In this document: positions 32,596-44,438 of the stretch, piece by piece | Position numbering within the stretch: position 1 is the first letter of the stretch | Layout of the letters: each line of letters starts with the position of its first letter | From: Ahaetulla prasina | Lineage: Eukaryota > Chordata > Lepidosauria > Squamata > Colubridae | Reading direction: 5' to 3' | Assembly: GCF_028640845.1 (NCBI RefSeq) | Contig: NC_080541.1 | Span: 8,956,435-9,020,434 of the forward strand | DNA: 64,000 nt | The notes under the pieces: generated by a model | Database searches by the model: none | What the model was told of the DNA's origin: nothing | Seen by the model: only the letters and a program-made list of their open reading frames with translations | Translations under genes and position numbers: made by a program

Positions 32596-34353
32596 CCCTG
32601 TGGCTCCCGAGGACATGGACAGGTTACTGGGTAGGTTGAATGCCACCACATGTTTACTGGACCCGTGTCCCTCCTGGTTGGTGCTGGCCACACAGGATGT
32701 GACACGAGGCTGGCTCCAGGGGCTTACAAATGCTTCTTTGCAGGAGGGGGTCTTTCCGGCCGCCTTGAAAGAGGCAGTGGTGAGGCCTCTCCTCAAGAAG
32801 CCTTCCCTGGACCCAGCTGTGTTAGGTAACTATCGTCCGGTCTCCAACCCGCCATGTGAAGGTTGTAGAGAGTGTGGTGGCATGTCAGCTACCCCGGTAC
32901 CTGGAGGAAACCGTCTATCTAGACCCATTCCAGTCCGGTTTCCGACCCGGTTACAGCACTGAGACGGCTTTGGTCGCGTTGGTGGATGATCTCTGGAGGG
33001 CCAGGGATAGGGATTGTTCCTCTGCCTTGGTCCTATTAGACCTCTCAGCGGCTTTTGATACCATCGACCATGGTATCCTGCCGCACCGGTTGGAGGGATT
33101 GGGAGTGGGAGGCACCGTTTATCGGTGGTTCTCCTCCTATCTCTCCGATCGGTCGCAGACGGTGTTGACGGGGGGCAGAGGTCGGCCCCGAGGTGCCTCA
33201 CTTGTGGGGTGCCTCAGGGGTCGATTCTCTCGCCCCTTTTGTTCAACATCTATATGAAGCCGCTGGGTAAGATCATCAGTGGTTTCAGTGTGAGGTACCA
33301 GCTGTACGCTGATGACACCCAGCTGTACTTTTCCACACCGGACCACCCCAGCGAAGCTATCGAGGTGTTGTCCCGGTGTCTGGAAGCCGTACGGGTCTGG
33401 ATGGGGAGAAACAGGCTCAAGCTCAATCCCTCCAAGACGGAGTGGCTGTGGATGCCGGCATCCCGGTACAGTCAGCTGCAGCCTCGGCTGACTGTTGGGG
33501 GCGAGTCATTGGCCCCCATGGAGAGGGTATGCAACTTGGGCATTCTCCTGGATGGACGGCTGTCTTTCGAAGATCATTTGACGGCCGTCTCCAGGAGAGC
33601 TTTTTACCAGGTTCGCCTGGTCCGCCAGTTGTGCCCCTTTCTAGACCAGGATGCCTTATGCACGGTCACTCATGCTCTCGTGACATCTCGTCTGGACTAC
33701 TGCAATGCTCTCTACATGGGACTCCCCTTGAGGAGCACCCGGAGACTCCAGGTAGTTCAGAATGCGGCTGCGCGGGTGATAGAGGGAGCCCCTCGTGGCT
33801 CCCATGTAACACCTCTCCTGCGCAGACTGCACTGGCTGCCTGTGGTTTTCTGGGTGCGCTTCAAGGTTTTGGTAATGATCTTTAAAGCGCTCCATGGCAT
33901 AGGGCCGGGTTACTTACGGGACCGTCTGCTGCCACCGAATGCCTCCCACCGACCCGTGCGCTCCCACAGGGAGGGACTCCTCAGGGTGCCGTCAGCTAGG
34001 CAGTGCCGACTGGCGACGCCCAGGGGAAGGGCCTTTTCTGTGGGGGCTCCCACCCTCTGGAACGAGCTTCCCCCAGGACTTCGTCAACTTCCCGACCTTC
34101 GGACCTTCCGCCGCGAGCTTAAGACACATCTATTTATTTGCGCAGGACTGGACTAGATTTTTTAAATTTTAATTGTTTAAATTTTAGATTTGGTTTTAAA
34201 TTGGGGTTTTATTATTTATATGTCTATTTTAAATATTCGGCCTATTTAATAAGTTTTTTAGACTAATGTTTTACTTTGTATATTTATGTTGTTTTTAGAT
34301 GGCTGTACACCGCCCTGAGTCCCTAGGGAGATAGGGCGGTATAAAAATATGAA

Positions 34354-34416
<63 letters not shown>

Positions 34417-34418
34417 AT
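32596..34418 (+). mobile_element. L2-like LINE with most of the reverse transcriptase
   Basis: A 1.8-kb 5'-truncated copy. In order the translation shows LKEAVVRPLLKKPSLDP and NYRPVSN; FQSGFRPGYSTETALV and LLDLSAAFDTIDH (catalytic Asp); GVPQGSILSPLLFNIYM; YQLYADDTQLYF (catalytic YADD at about 33302-33316); and the C-terminal RVIEGAPRGSHVTPLL to LKTHLFICAGLD. Frameshifts near 32850 and 33200 break it, but 33125-34156 is one 343-codon frame. The UTR carries 'ccgccctgagtccctaggg' and the tail is (AATA)n at 34350-34418. CR1/L2 superfamily; the exact clade would need a phylogeny. Confidence 0.9.
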
Positions 34419-34534
34419 TCTTGTGTGGCAGGAGAATAGCTGCAGTCAATACAAACCCAAGCTTGTTATCCATAAGTCTTCTAGATGCTGTTCGTGATAA
34501 CCCCTAACAACCCTCATTGCTGACTATTCTGACT

Positions 34535-35090
34535 GATTTTTATTTATTTTATTCATATTTTTTATACCGCCCTTCTCCGAAGACTCAGGGCAGTGTACAG
34601 CCAATAAAACGACAAAAATCCCCAAAAATTTAAAATACACTATCAAATTGAAAAAACTGATTCAATCGCTGTAACATTAAAATATTAGCTAAAATTTATC
34701 AAAACTAAAACCTAGGTAAAACCCTACAAAAACCCACTAAAATCCCCATACTAAAATCAATCAGGCCAACCCCGCTTGGTGAAAAAAGAAAGTCTTGAGC
34801 TCACGCTTAATGGTCCGGAGATCAGGGAGGAGACGGAGTCCCACCGGCAGCTCATTCCATAAAGCCGGGCTCCCCACATAGAATGCCCTTCCCCTGGGGG
34901 CCGCCAGCCGACATTGACTAGCCGACGGCACCCTAAGAAGACCCCCCCTGTGGGCGCGCACTGGACATATCGGACAATGGGAGGTAACTGTCGGCAGCAG
35001 GCGGTCCTGTAAATATCCCGGTGATGCCAAATGGAAGGCAGAGTTCCATGTTTTGGAGAACACCAGATCTCTGCTGCCATGAGTTTGCAC
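34535..35090 (-). mobile_element. L2-like LINE 3' end
   Basis: The reverse strand shows RLLPTVTSHCP, RGRAFYVGSPALWNELP and LRTIKRELKTFFF, and the 3' UTR tail 'ccgcccttctccgaagact' in plus orientation. Confidence 0.85.
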
Positions 35091-35385
35091 CAGAGGTGGG
35101 TTTCAGCAGGTTCTGACCAGTCCTGGAGAACTGGTAGCAGAAATTGTGAGTAGTTCGGAGAACCGGTAAATACTGCCTCTGACTGGCCCCGCCCCCATCT
35201 CTTCTCTGTCTCCCGAGTCCCAGCTGATTGGGAGAAAATGGAGATTTTGCAATAACCTTCCCCTGGAGTGGGGTGGGAATGGAGATTTTACAGTATCCTT
35301 CCCCTGCCACGCCCACCAAGCCATGCCACGCCCACCAAGCCACACCCACAGAACCGGTGGTGAAAAATTTTGAATCCCACTCCTG
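35091..35385. mobile_element. hAT-type MITE, family A
   Basis: CAGAGGTGGGTTTC...GAATCCCACTCCTG. The 8-bp duplication is GTTTGCAC/GTTTGTAC. Confidence 0.85.
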
Positions 35386-36185
35386 GTTTGTACCCAAAGT
35401 CATCAAAATCTAACACACTGGGAAACAAATATACCGGTTTGAATGGCATTTTGCTTTCAAGTGGAAATGAAATGACCAGAAGAGACAGCAATTCCTTCTG
35501 ACATCCCCTCCAACTGCGTTGGTAGATTCAGGGCTTAAGCGAATTATACGAACCGTATAGTTTCGTTATCTTGAGGGCTTCCTGATTTGAAGTGGGAGTG
35601 GTCCTCCATCCTCATACGGTCTAAGGAAAGTAGGGATGGGAAGGAAATTATGGCATAAATGTTATTTAAGCAGCTAAAGAGCCAATTTTCTAACACCATG
35701 TTAAATTTGATTAAAGCTAAATTATAAGCATAATCAGCAAGTCAACAAGCCCACATAATATATTAGTTTTTTTGACTGCCCAGGAGAGAAATCACATTGG
35801 AGGCCCAGTTTCAATGCCTAGATGCTGATGGAGTCTGGATGGGGAGGAACTAAATCAGTCTCAATGCCAACAAGACCTAAGGCTTGTTTATAGAATGACA
35901 GTAATTTCCCAAAAATTAGCTCTGAAGGAGGTTACACTATCTCAGTCAGAGCTTATGTTTAATTTGTGCTGGCCCAAGATTCTTGGCTCTTCAGGAAAGA
36001 TATGTTGATACTATGATGATTACTGAAAAGGATCTGCAAATCCTAGTATTGAAAGTGACAGAGCACAGTGGGGGAAAAAAGAGAACTAACATTAACTATA
36101 CCAGACTAATGACAGGGCAACCATTCTCAGAATTGACAACATAGATACTGAATGGCTGTAGATACTGCAGAAAAAATAATGGCTA
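35386..36185. other. No recognised feature
   Basis: Mostly unique sequence without coding signals, upstream of receptor 3. Confidence 0.4.
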
Positions 36186-36862
36186 CCAACCTGCCTTCCA
36201 CTGAGGACCTGTATACTGCACGAGTCAAAAAGAGGGCTGTGAAAATATTTACAGACTCCTCACATCCTGGACATAAACTGTTTCAATTCCTACCCTCAAA
36301 ACGATGCTATAGAGCACTGCACACCAGAACAACTAGACACAAGGACAGTTTTTCCCCGAACACCATCACTCTGCTAAATAAATAATTTCCTCAACACTGT
36401 CAAACTATTTACTGTCTGCACTAGTATTAATCTTCTCATCGTTCCCATCACCCATCTCCTTCCACTTATGACTGTATGACTGTAACTTTGTTGCTTGTAT
36501 CCTTACGATTTATATTGATATTGATTGCTTATTTGTACCCTATGACTATCATTAAGTGTTCTTGATGAACGTATCTTTTCTTTTATGTACACTGAGAGCA
36601 TATTTATTTATTTTGTCAAATACATGTTGAATAATATATATCAGTATAAGCATGAATTGAATACATAAATGAATGCAATTAAAGGGAACATTAGGACAGG
36701 GACGGTAGGCACGCTGGTGGACAAATTCCTAGTGTGTCCAATCATACTTGGCCAATAAAAATTCTATTCTATTCTATTCTATTCTATTCTATTCTATTCT
36801 ATTCTATTCTATTCTATTCTATTCTATTCTATTCTATTCTATTCTATTCTATTCTATTCATA
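36186..36862 (+). mobile_element. Snake1-type LINE 3' end, interrupted, with (ATTCT)20 tail
   Basis: The coding end is RVKKRAVKIFTDSSHPGHKLFQ. The UTR is broken at 36601-36719 by a piece of the L3-like tail ('gggacggtaggcacgc' sequence). The ATTCT array is at 36763-36860. Confidence 0.9.
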
Positions 36863-37224
36863 GCTTCTGCGTTTTAGAATGAAAAGAATAAGTAGTCGCA
36901 TGATATTTCACAGTCTACCACTTTTAGAGTGTCCATGAAAAAGATATTCCAATGCTGTGATATGTCTCTACCTGCTAAGACCAGAACTGTGCAAGTCATG
37001 GAATTCTTCGTGCTACCTGTTAAGGGTAATCTGGGTTCACAACCAAGGTTGTAGACTGTTGAGCAGAGTACCCTACGCATGAAAATGACTGAGACTGGTT
37101 GTATACAATAACAGTCACTTGCAGACAAACTGGGGTTTGATATTTCTTGTTTATTTTTGGTCTTTACTATCCTATGGAGTTCAAAATTGGACTTTAACAA
37201 AGTAGGATAGGAAGAGCATTGACA

Positions 37225-37545
37225 CTTTTGAACTTTGGTGTTGGAAAAGACCAAAAATAAACAAACTGATGGAACACTGAGGAAATCAACAGAGAGTTTC
37301 ACTTGAGGCACAAAGAACCAGGCTCAGATTATTCTCCTTCAGACATATCATAGCAGTACCCAGTTCTCTGGAAAAGGTTCTAAGGTTGAGCATGGTGGAA
37401 GGAAAGATAAGAAGACTATGACCAGCAACAAAGTGGACGGACAGTTATAGTGACAACAAATCCATCTTTGGGAAAGTTCAAAGAATAGGATAGATTGCCA
37501 TGGAGGAAATCTAACTATGCTGTTGCTTGGAGTCCAAAAGAATTT
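37225..37545 (+). mobile_element. Old RTE-like LINE fragment
   Basis: The layout resembles the BovB C-terminus (frame with HI-AVPSSLEKVL and a WTD-like end), but it is heavily diverged. Confidence 0.35.
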
Positions 37546-37554
37546 TGTGGTACA

Positions 37555-37652
37555 TCATCCATCCATCCATCCATCCATCTATCCATCCATCCATCCATCC
37601 ATCCATCCATCCATCCATCCATCCATCCATCCATCCATCCATCCATCCATCC
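37555..37652. repeat. (CATC)n microsatellite
   Basis: About 24 units, one interruption. Confidence 0.95.
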
Positions 37653-37794
37653 CCAGTATGCCATCCATGTAGTTGCCCTTGAAAATAATACAGAAATTCG
37701 AGCTAGAATGGAATGCATCTATAATGAGTTCTTCAGTTCATCCATGTTTTGTTGGGCCAGCATTATGAAAGATGCAGTTACACAGGGGAGGAGA

Positions 37795-37903
37795 AGAAAG
37801 GAGAGGGAGAGAGATTGAAAGAAGGAGAGGAGAGGAGAGGAGAGGAGGGGAGGGGAGAGGAGAGGAGAGGAGAGGAGAGGAGAGGAGGAGAGGAGAGGAA
37901 AAT
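37795..37903. repeat. (AGGAG)n purine tract
   Basis: About 100 bp of G/A only on the plus strand. Confidence 0.9.
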
Positions 37904-38224
37904 TTCTGGTGATAATGTCACTAAACACAACTTAAACACTTGATAATTTCTTTAAAAGAAACAACCTAAAAGAAGGCAAAGAAAAAAGCACATAATTCCT
38001 TTTGTATCTTGCATATACCTTTTAAAGAAGTTAATAGATTTGTCTGTGTATTTAAGATGGAATCAGTCCTCTTCGTTGTTTAAAATGTCAGTTCAGGATA
38101 CTGAAATTTTAAAAAGAAACATTTGTTAGAATGAAAGTGAACAAATCAGATAATAAATAAAGCATATTTGCTTTCACCCAAGAACACATTTCAAACAGAG
38201 CTCCAGTTAGCTTTCCATGATTCT

Positions 38225-38264
<40 letters not shown>

Positions 38265-38579
38265 GCTTTCAAATGAGTCTTGACTTTTAGGGCCTGCCTG
38301 GATTAGTCCCTACAATTTTCTTCACAAGATTGTTTTGAAGCAGCTTGTGACTGTGAAAAAGAAATTGACCCAAGAGATCACCCAACAAAAGCAGAAATAA
38401 CTCACAGATTTCTCTCTCTCTCTCTCCCTCCCTCCCTCCCTCCCTCACTCACTTTCTCTGTCTCTCTTTATTTGTCAACAAATAGAAGAAAACAAGTAAC
38501 CGAGTAAACACAGACATGCACACATGGAAATTTTTGGGCACACACACACACAAAAAAAAAGGATATAAATAGGCAAAAC
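37904..38579. other. Unique DNA with simple repeats
   Basis: (TTG)n at 38225-38263 and (TC)n/(TCCC)n at 38411-38450. Nothing coding seen. Confidence 0.5.
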
Positions 38580-39048
38580 ATAGCCATAAACGCATAGAAT
38601 GTTTACATATAATTGGGAAAAGTAGGACAGGAACGGTAAGGCACGCTGGTGCACTTATGCACGCCCTCTTAGGGACCTCTTAAGAAACATGGAAGGTCCA
38701 CAGTAGACAGTTTACGGTAAAAGGTATGGGAATTAGAGAAACTAACAACAGGATCGGGTAGATTGTTCCAGACATTTACTACTCTATTGCAAAAGTCATA
38801 TTTCCTACAATTAAGATTAGAGCAAATTACATTGAGTTTAAATCTTCTGATGGCCCTTGTATTATTTTGGTTGAAATTAAAGTATTCCTTTACAGGTAGA
38901 AGGTTTTAGTAAATAATCTTACGAACTAAGCATAGGTCGAAACGTAGACGACGCAGTTCGAGGCTTTCTAGACCTAAGATTTCAAGCGTGGTGGTATAGG
39001 GAATTTTATTTCGAGCAGAAGATTTGAGAACTCTTCTAGTAAAAAACT
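38580..39048 (-). mobile_element. CR1/L3-like LINE 3' end
   Basis: The reverse of the 15840-16160 sequence type ('ggaacggtaaggcacgctgg' at the tail), with the RRVL-type coding end near 39020-39045. Confidence 0.8.
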
Positions 39049-39560
39049 AGCTGCCTTTCAAGATTGTAATATATGTGAAAGTTGCCTTAACCACAATTCC
39101 TCAATTTTTTTTGAAAACTGTACCCTACCTAGTGCTCCACTTCGGCTTGGTTGCTCAAGAGGAGGATAAATCTGTATCAAGAACAGAAATCATACCACTC
39201 AATGCTTTTCTTGACATTGACTTCATCTTCTTTCTCTGGATGCTTAGGATATTATAAAATGAGTATTAATCTCACTCCTCTTTTCTCTTCAAATTTGGAA
39301 AGAATGCGTGGGCCAGCTCTCATCTAAAAACCCATCTGTTTTCACTGCCCATCTTTGCTGCCCATCTTATTCTAGCCGATCTATTTTGACTAGGTTTCTT
39401 TTCAATAAGAGCTCGGGGAAGACTTTTTTCCAGCTCTTCCTTCAATTTTCCCCCAAAAAAGTGTAGGATTTCTTCAAATCAACACATCGTGGCATCTTAC
39501 AAACTCATCCCAGCCCCTCTTTCAACCTATCCAGAACTAAAGAGAACTTTTCATATAATA
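39049..39560. other. No recognised feature
   Basis: Unique, T-rich; no open frame with a family match. Confidence 0.35.
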
Positions 39561-40175
39561 CACTAGTGACCAGAATTGTGGAAATCTTTTGGGAAAAGTG
39601 TATTTTTGAGGTTTGATGGCTAATAGCACCACTTTTTTTTTTTTTTTTTTGGAGTTTCAAGGTAATCATATTCCACTGCTGGAATAGCCTGGGAATAGCC
39701 CAGACCTTAACTCAATGGAAAATCTATGGAACCTACTAAAGAAACTTGTTAGTCAGAAGCGACCCAGCAATAAAACCCAGTTATTAGAAGCAATCCTTCA
39801 ATCTTGGTTTCACATTATAACAGCTTTAGAACTAAAATACTTGGTTCACTCCATGGGAAGGTGTTGTAACACCATAATTCATGCTAAAGGTGACCCAACT
39901 AAGTATTAACTCACATGGTGATCATTTTTCTATGGTGATCATTTTTGTATATCTCATTTTTTTCTATGTGTTTCACTTTTCTGCTTTATACTGTAACTTC
40001 TATTCTAACAGCAAATCCTTCCTAAAAGTGATTGCATTACATTCTTGATTAAATTACCTTTCCATTGATATATAATTTTATGGTGCTACTTCAAAAAAAA
40101 AAGAAGTGGTGTTATTAGCTAGTTTTAGAAAAATACACTTTTTCCAAAAGGTTTCCACAATTTTGGCCACTACTG
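39561..40175 (+). mobile_element. Tc1/mariner element, internally deleted
   Basis: CACTAGTGACCAG... and ...TGGCCACTACTG termini with TA on both sides. The plus frame 39715-39909 is the transposase C-terminus. MENLWNLLKKLV carries the third catalytic acid of a DDE enzyme, and it ends HAKGDPTKY. The N-terminal two thirds are gone. Confidence 0.85.
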
Positions 40176-40201
40176 TAGTTTCCAAGAGACAACAGGTTTA
40201 C

Positions 40202-41061
40202 CTGGTGAAGACAGCTAGCAGGTCCAAGGAGGATCAGCAGATCTCTTTGAAGGCTAAAGGATGTCCAGAAAATGCAATTTCTTTGATGAATCTGGTTTTA
40301 CCCTTTGATGCCCTGTGGTAGACACAACAGAATATATACAGCCAAGGTGGAAAGAAAAAGAGGAAGTTGTTTAATCTCTGCAAACTCAGCAAGATAAAGT
40401 TTTTCTGTAATATGCAAATAATAACGATTCAAGATTTGATGGTATCTTGGCAGGGGAAGAAGGGCCGGGGTGGCTCAGTGGCTAAGACACTGAGCTTGTC
40501 GATCGAAAGGTCAGCATTTCAGCGGTTTGAATCCCCAGTGCCACGTAATGGGGTGAGCTCCCGTGACTTGTCCCAGCGTCTGCCAACCTAGCAGTTCGAA
40601 AGCAGGTAAAAAAGGCAAGTAGAAAAATAGGGACCACCTTTGGTGGGACGGTAACAGCGTTCCGTGCGCCTTTGATGTTGAGTCATGCCAGCCACATGAC
40701 CACAGAGACGTCTTCGGACAGCGCTGGCTCTTTAGCTTTGAAACGGAGATAAGCACTGCCCCCTAGAGTTGGGAATGACTAGCACATATGTGCGAGGGGA
40801 ATCTTTACCTTTTTGGCAGGGGATGCAATCTAAAAATTTGAGTGAGAACATGCCTTCTCCGTCTACAAATTGTATAGCACGGGTGTCAAACTCAATTGCT
40901 CCATGTGACGCATCATGACGTATTGTGACATTTTTGCCTTTGCAGAGCTGGGGTGGGCGTGGTCTGCTTGTGACGCATCCAGCCCACAGGCCGCCAGTTT
41001 AACAGGCCTTTTGTACAGGGATAATGGGAGAATATGTCAAATTGCAGAGTGCATTGAAGTA
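40202..41061 (-). other. Putative noncoding 5' exon block of MRGPR 3, with insertions
   Basis: On the minus strand it ends TTCACCAG followed by GTAAAC (edge 40202). It lies 8 kb upstream of receptor 3. It aligns with 27359-27790 after removing the Sauria SINE (40458-40812) and a family D MITE piece (about 40877-41004). Confidence 0.45.
40458..40812 (+). mobile_element. Sauria SINE, full length
   Basis: The tRNA-like head 'ggtggctcagtggctaagac' leads to the end 'gaatctttacctttt'. The 11-bp TTGGCAGGGGA repeat is at 40447-40457 and 40813-40823. Confidence 0.92.
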
Positions 41062-41455
41062 CAGGTAATCCTTGACGTATGACCACAACCGAGCTCAACT
41101 TTCTGTTGTTACATGGATCAGTTGTTCAGTGAATTTTACCCCATTTTGCAAACCTTTCTTGCCACAATTTGTTAAGTGAATTCCTGGAGTTGTTAAGTTA
41201 GTAACACGATTGTTAAGTGAACCTGGTTTCCCCCATTGACTTGGCTTGTCAGAAGGTTGGAAAAGGTGACCATGTGACCCTGGGATATTGCAACCATCAT
41301 AAATATGAGTCAGTGACCAAGTACTTGAATTTTGATCACGTGACCATAGAGATGCTGCAATGGTTGTAAGTGTGAAAAAGGGTCATAAGTCATTTTCCCC
41401 TGCCATTGTAACTTTGAACGGCCACTAAATGAACCGTTGTAAATTGAGGACTACC
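41062..41455. mobile_element. MITE with TA target, mariner-like
   Basis: CAGGTAATCCTTGAC... and ...GAGGACTACC inverted ends between TA dinucleotides. A second, reverse copy is at 46127-46828. Confidence 0.65.
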
Positions 41456-41477
41456 TAAAGTCCCATCTGGAAGTGAC

Positions 41478-41966
41478 TGTTGTGTCCCACCAGCTGTCAG
41501 TGGAGCTGGCAGCAGACTTGGATGATGAGAAGGTTGGGGAGGAACTTAGGTCAGTCCTGGAGTCTGGGGAAGGCTCTATGGATGCTCTGCGTTGGGAGCA
41601 GAAATAGGGTCAGGGCTGCCTGACATTTCCCAGATGCCTTCAGAGTCACAGATAAGTGGGGACGAAGAACAGATGTGGCCTGTTCCAGATGTGCCTATGC
41701 GCAAAGCTGTCAAGAGAAGAGAAGATCTGAGTACCAGGAGCCGAATCAGAAAGAAAGGCACATGTGGATGCTGAATGGCCCCTCCCTGGCTGGGGAATAA
41801 ATAGAACCTAAAGGGGAGTGGTGGGAAACAACATTCAGATTTATTTAGGAAGATTTGTGTCAGTTTTGGAAGACAATTTTCTTTTTTTGCTTCTTAACTG
41901 CCACATATTTTAGCTGGGGAAGTTGGGAGGGGGTTGTTGTTGGAGTGGTAGAAAGTTAGTCATAAC
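41478..41966 (+). mobile_element. LTR, family F, diverged
   Basis: It starts TGTTGTGTCCC. The family reading frame is visible (ELAADLDDEKV; PVPDVPMRKAVKRRED). A TATA-like 'ggaataaatagaacc' is near 41798. The right end 'gtcataaca' is uncertain. Confidence 0.6.
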
Positions 41967-42462
41967 AACATTCCATATTCAAGGACATCCTGCATCTGAT
42001 GGAGACTGCCTGAAGATTGTATCCACTTGAGTGTGAAGAGTTGATTGGACATTGTGATGAACTTGTGGGTGTGGGGCAGGGCTGTGAACTGTCAGCTGGG
42101 TGTGGAAAACCTGGAAGCTTTCAGATTTGGGTTTTCCCAGCTGTGCCAACATGACATCTCTAATAAATTTGAACTTTGAGGAACCTCAAGCCTCAGAGCT
42201 TTATTTCGTTGGGGGGGTGTTCCTTGGAACCCTGACAATTTGTCTCAGAAGCTGTTTGAGAGAGTTTAATTTACAACTTTGTGACTGGAAGTTCCCTGGC
42301 AAATATCCAAGGACTGATAAAGTTGGTATTTCAGTTAACCCCTGGAAGGATTATTGCCTCGACTGTGTGAATGCCGTGAATTCACAGTAGTTAAATAAAG
42401 AGGGGTTTTTTCTTGGTTCTGCTAAGGCTGGGTCAGAACAGTGTCTAGGGAAGAAATGACTG
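41967..42462 (+). mobile_element. LTR-retroelement remnant
   Basis: 'tctctaataaatttgaac' and 'ccttggaaccctgaca' at about 42215-42232 look like an LTR polyadenylation region and 3' end. The remaining 230 bp would be leader. No coding motif is left. Confidence 0.4.
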
Positions 42463-42833
42463 TGTCAGGCCTGGAAACCATACGAGGCCTTAGGTTTCCA
42501 GACGCTGCCACATTTTTCCCCTGAGGGGAAGGAGGGGGATTGAGGGGTATGGTGACATTCTTTAAGCGGTCAAGGTCGGATTGTGTTCACATCTGCAGAA
42601 GGAGTGGCAAGAAGATATTCGAATAAACTGGGAGAACGTGGGACCATGTGACCAGCAAAGGGCTTAGTGGGGTGGGACTCTTGGGGTTTGTATAACTGGG
42701 AAAAGAATCCGGAAGTTTCAGTTTTGGAATTTCACTCATCGTGTGCCAGTTTCCTTATGCTAGTAAAGAACTCTGAAAGACAATGGCTTCTGAGTTTTTT
42801 TTATGCAGAAGAGGTTTTTCTGGAACCTTGACA
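42463..42833 (+). mobile_element. Solo LTR, family G
   Basis: TGTCAGGCC...AACCTTGACA, 371 bp, with a perfect GACTG duplication (42458-42462, 42834-42838). It has a 'gtttgtataactggg' TATA region and a downstream polyadenylation-like 'tagtaaaga'. Confidence 0.9.
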
Positions 42834-43267
42834 GACTGAGTAGAGCTTTCTGAGTGCACAACATGAAACTGCAGAAAGGGTTAAATGGATATATTTGTTC
42901 AGTAAAAGAAAGGAGAAGATGTGAGATTTCTAAGAATAAGATTTGGTTGCTGGTAGAGACTGGGAAGATCTGAACCACTATTAAGTCACCACTTCCACAC
43001 TGCTTTCAAGTAATACAACTTAACCACAACTTCATGATTTCTTTTATGAGTTCCCTTGAGCCAGCCTGTGATTGCATCTTTGTGCTCACCCTCTTTGTTA
43101 AAATTTGAAAATGGGTTGGCAACTTCACAACGGTAACTTTACAGGGCAACCTGCAAACAAGTATTTTGAAAATGTGAAACCACATTTTCTCTACCAAGAT
43201 AAAGTCTGCAACAGCACAAAGCACAGAGAAATATTGATGCTCCCAGAACTCTTCGAGATCAGCCGCC

Positions 43268-43686
43268 CGGGGTGAAATGTAAAATTTGTTACTACCGGTT
43301 CCATGGGCGTGATTTAGTGTGTGTGAGTAATGTGACTAGGTGGGCGTGGCCAACTCTTTTTTTTACTTTTAAAAGCATTTTTTCTACAACTTCTTCTGCC
43401 TAAGAGGTTGTAAAAATGCTTTTAAGAGCCTCTGATGATCCCTGCTGAGCTGTGCGATCATCAGAGGGTTTTTTTAAAAAAACTTTTAAAAGCATTTTTT
43501 CAGCTGAAGAAAAAATGCTTTTAAAAGTAAAAAAAAACCCAACAACCTCTGATGATCGCGCAGCTCAGTTGGGCATGGGGGTGGGGGGATGGGGGCAGGG
43601 ATTTTTGCTACTGGTTCTCTGAACCACCTGCCACCATCGCTACTGGATCAGGCGATCCATTCTGAACTGGGAGCATTTCATCCCTG
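43268..43686. mobile_element. hAT-type MITE, family A
   Basis: CGGGGTGAAATG...GCATTTCATCCCTG. A perfect CAGCCGCC duplication brackets it. Confidence 0.88.
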
Positions 43687-43799
43687 CAGCCGCCCCCAAG
43701 GTTTTGGGTACCAGGGACCGGTTCCATACAGAAAGGTTTATCCATGGACAGGAGGGGCTGTGGTTTCGCATGTTGCCTGCATCCTGTGAATCGCGCTTT

Positions 43800-43887
43800 G
43801 CTTGATTGTACACCGCCCTGAGTCCTTCGGGAGAAGGGCGGTATAAAAATTTAATAAATAAAATAAATAAATAAATAAATAAATTCC
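43800..43887 (+). mobile_element. L2-like LINE 3' tail
   Basis: 'gtacaccgccctgagtcc' and the (AATA)n tail only. Confidence 0.8.
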
Positions 43888-44076
43888 ACAGCCTGGTTTC
43901 TGGCATGCCACAGATTGGTGCTGGTCCCCGGACCAGGGACTGGGAACTGGGTACTCCTGCTCTAGAAAATCCACAAACAGACACCCAAACATTCAATCAT
44001 TGCCCTAGAATGTGCTTGAGCTCTCTGGGTTGTCGGTAGGACACCCCGAACCCAGCTGATTTACAATGCCTTTATT

Positions 44077-44213
44077 CAGTGGTGGGATTCAAGTAATTTA
44101 ACAACCGGTTCTCTGCCCTAATGATTTCTTCCAATAACCAGTTTGCCAAACTGCTCAGAAAGTTAACAACCGGTTCTGCCGAAGTGGTGCGAACTGGCTG
44201 AATCCCACCACTG
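44077..44213. mobile_element. Short hAT-type MITE, family A
   Basis: CAGTGGTGGGATTC...GAATCCCACCACTG, 137 bp, with a perfect CCTTTATT duplication. It looks like the minimal form of the family. Confidence 0.92.
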
Positions 44214-44438
44214 CCTTTATTCCAGCACAGAATCTCGGCACGAAGTGAATCAAAGCCAGCGCTACGAGCCTCCATCCTCCGGCCGATTATGGAGGGCCAT
44301 ACTCCCTATTCCTCTCCAGCTGTCCTGAACACCAACAATCACACTCCTCGTGACTCTCGCATTTCCACTGTGCTTGATGCTCACCCGCTTGCTGCTGCCA
44401 TTCTGCGCAGAACTCAGTTGCTCAACCGTATAGAATAG

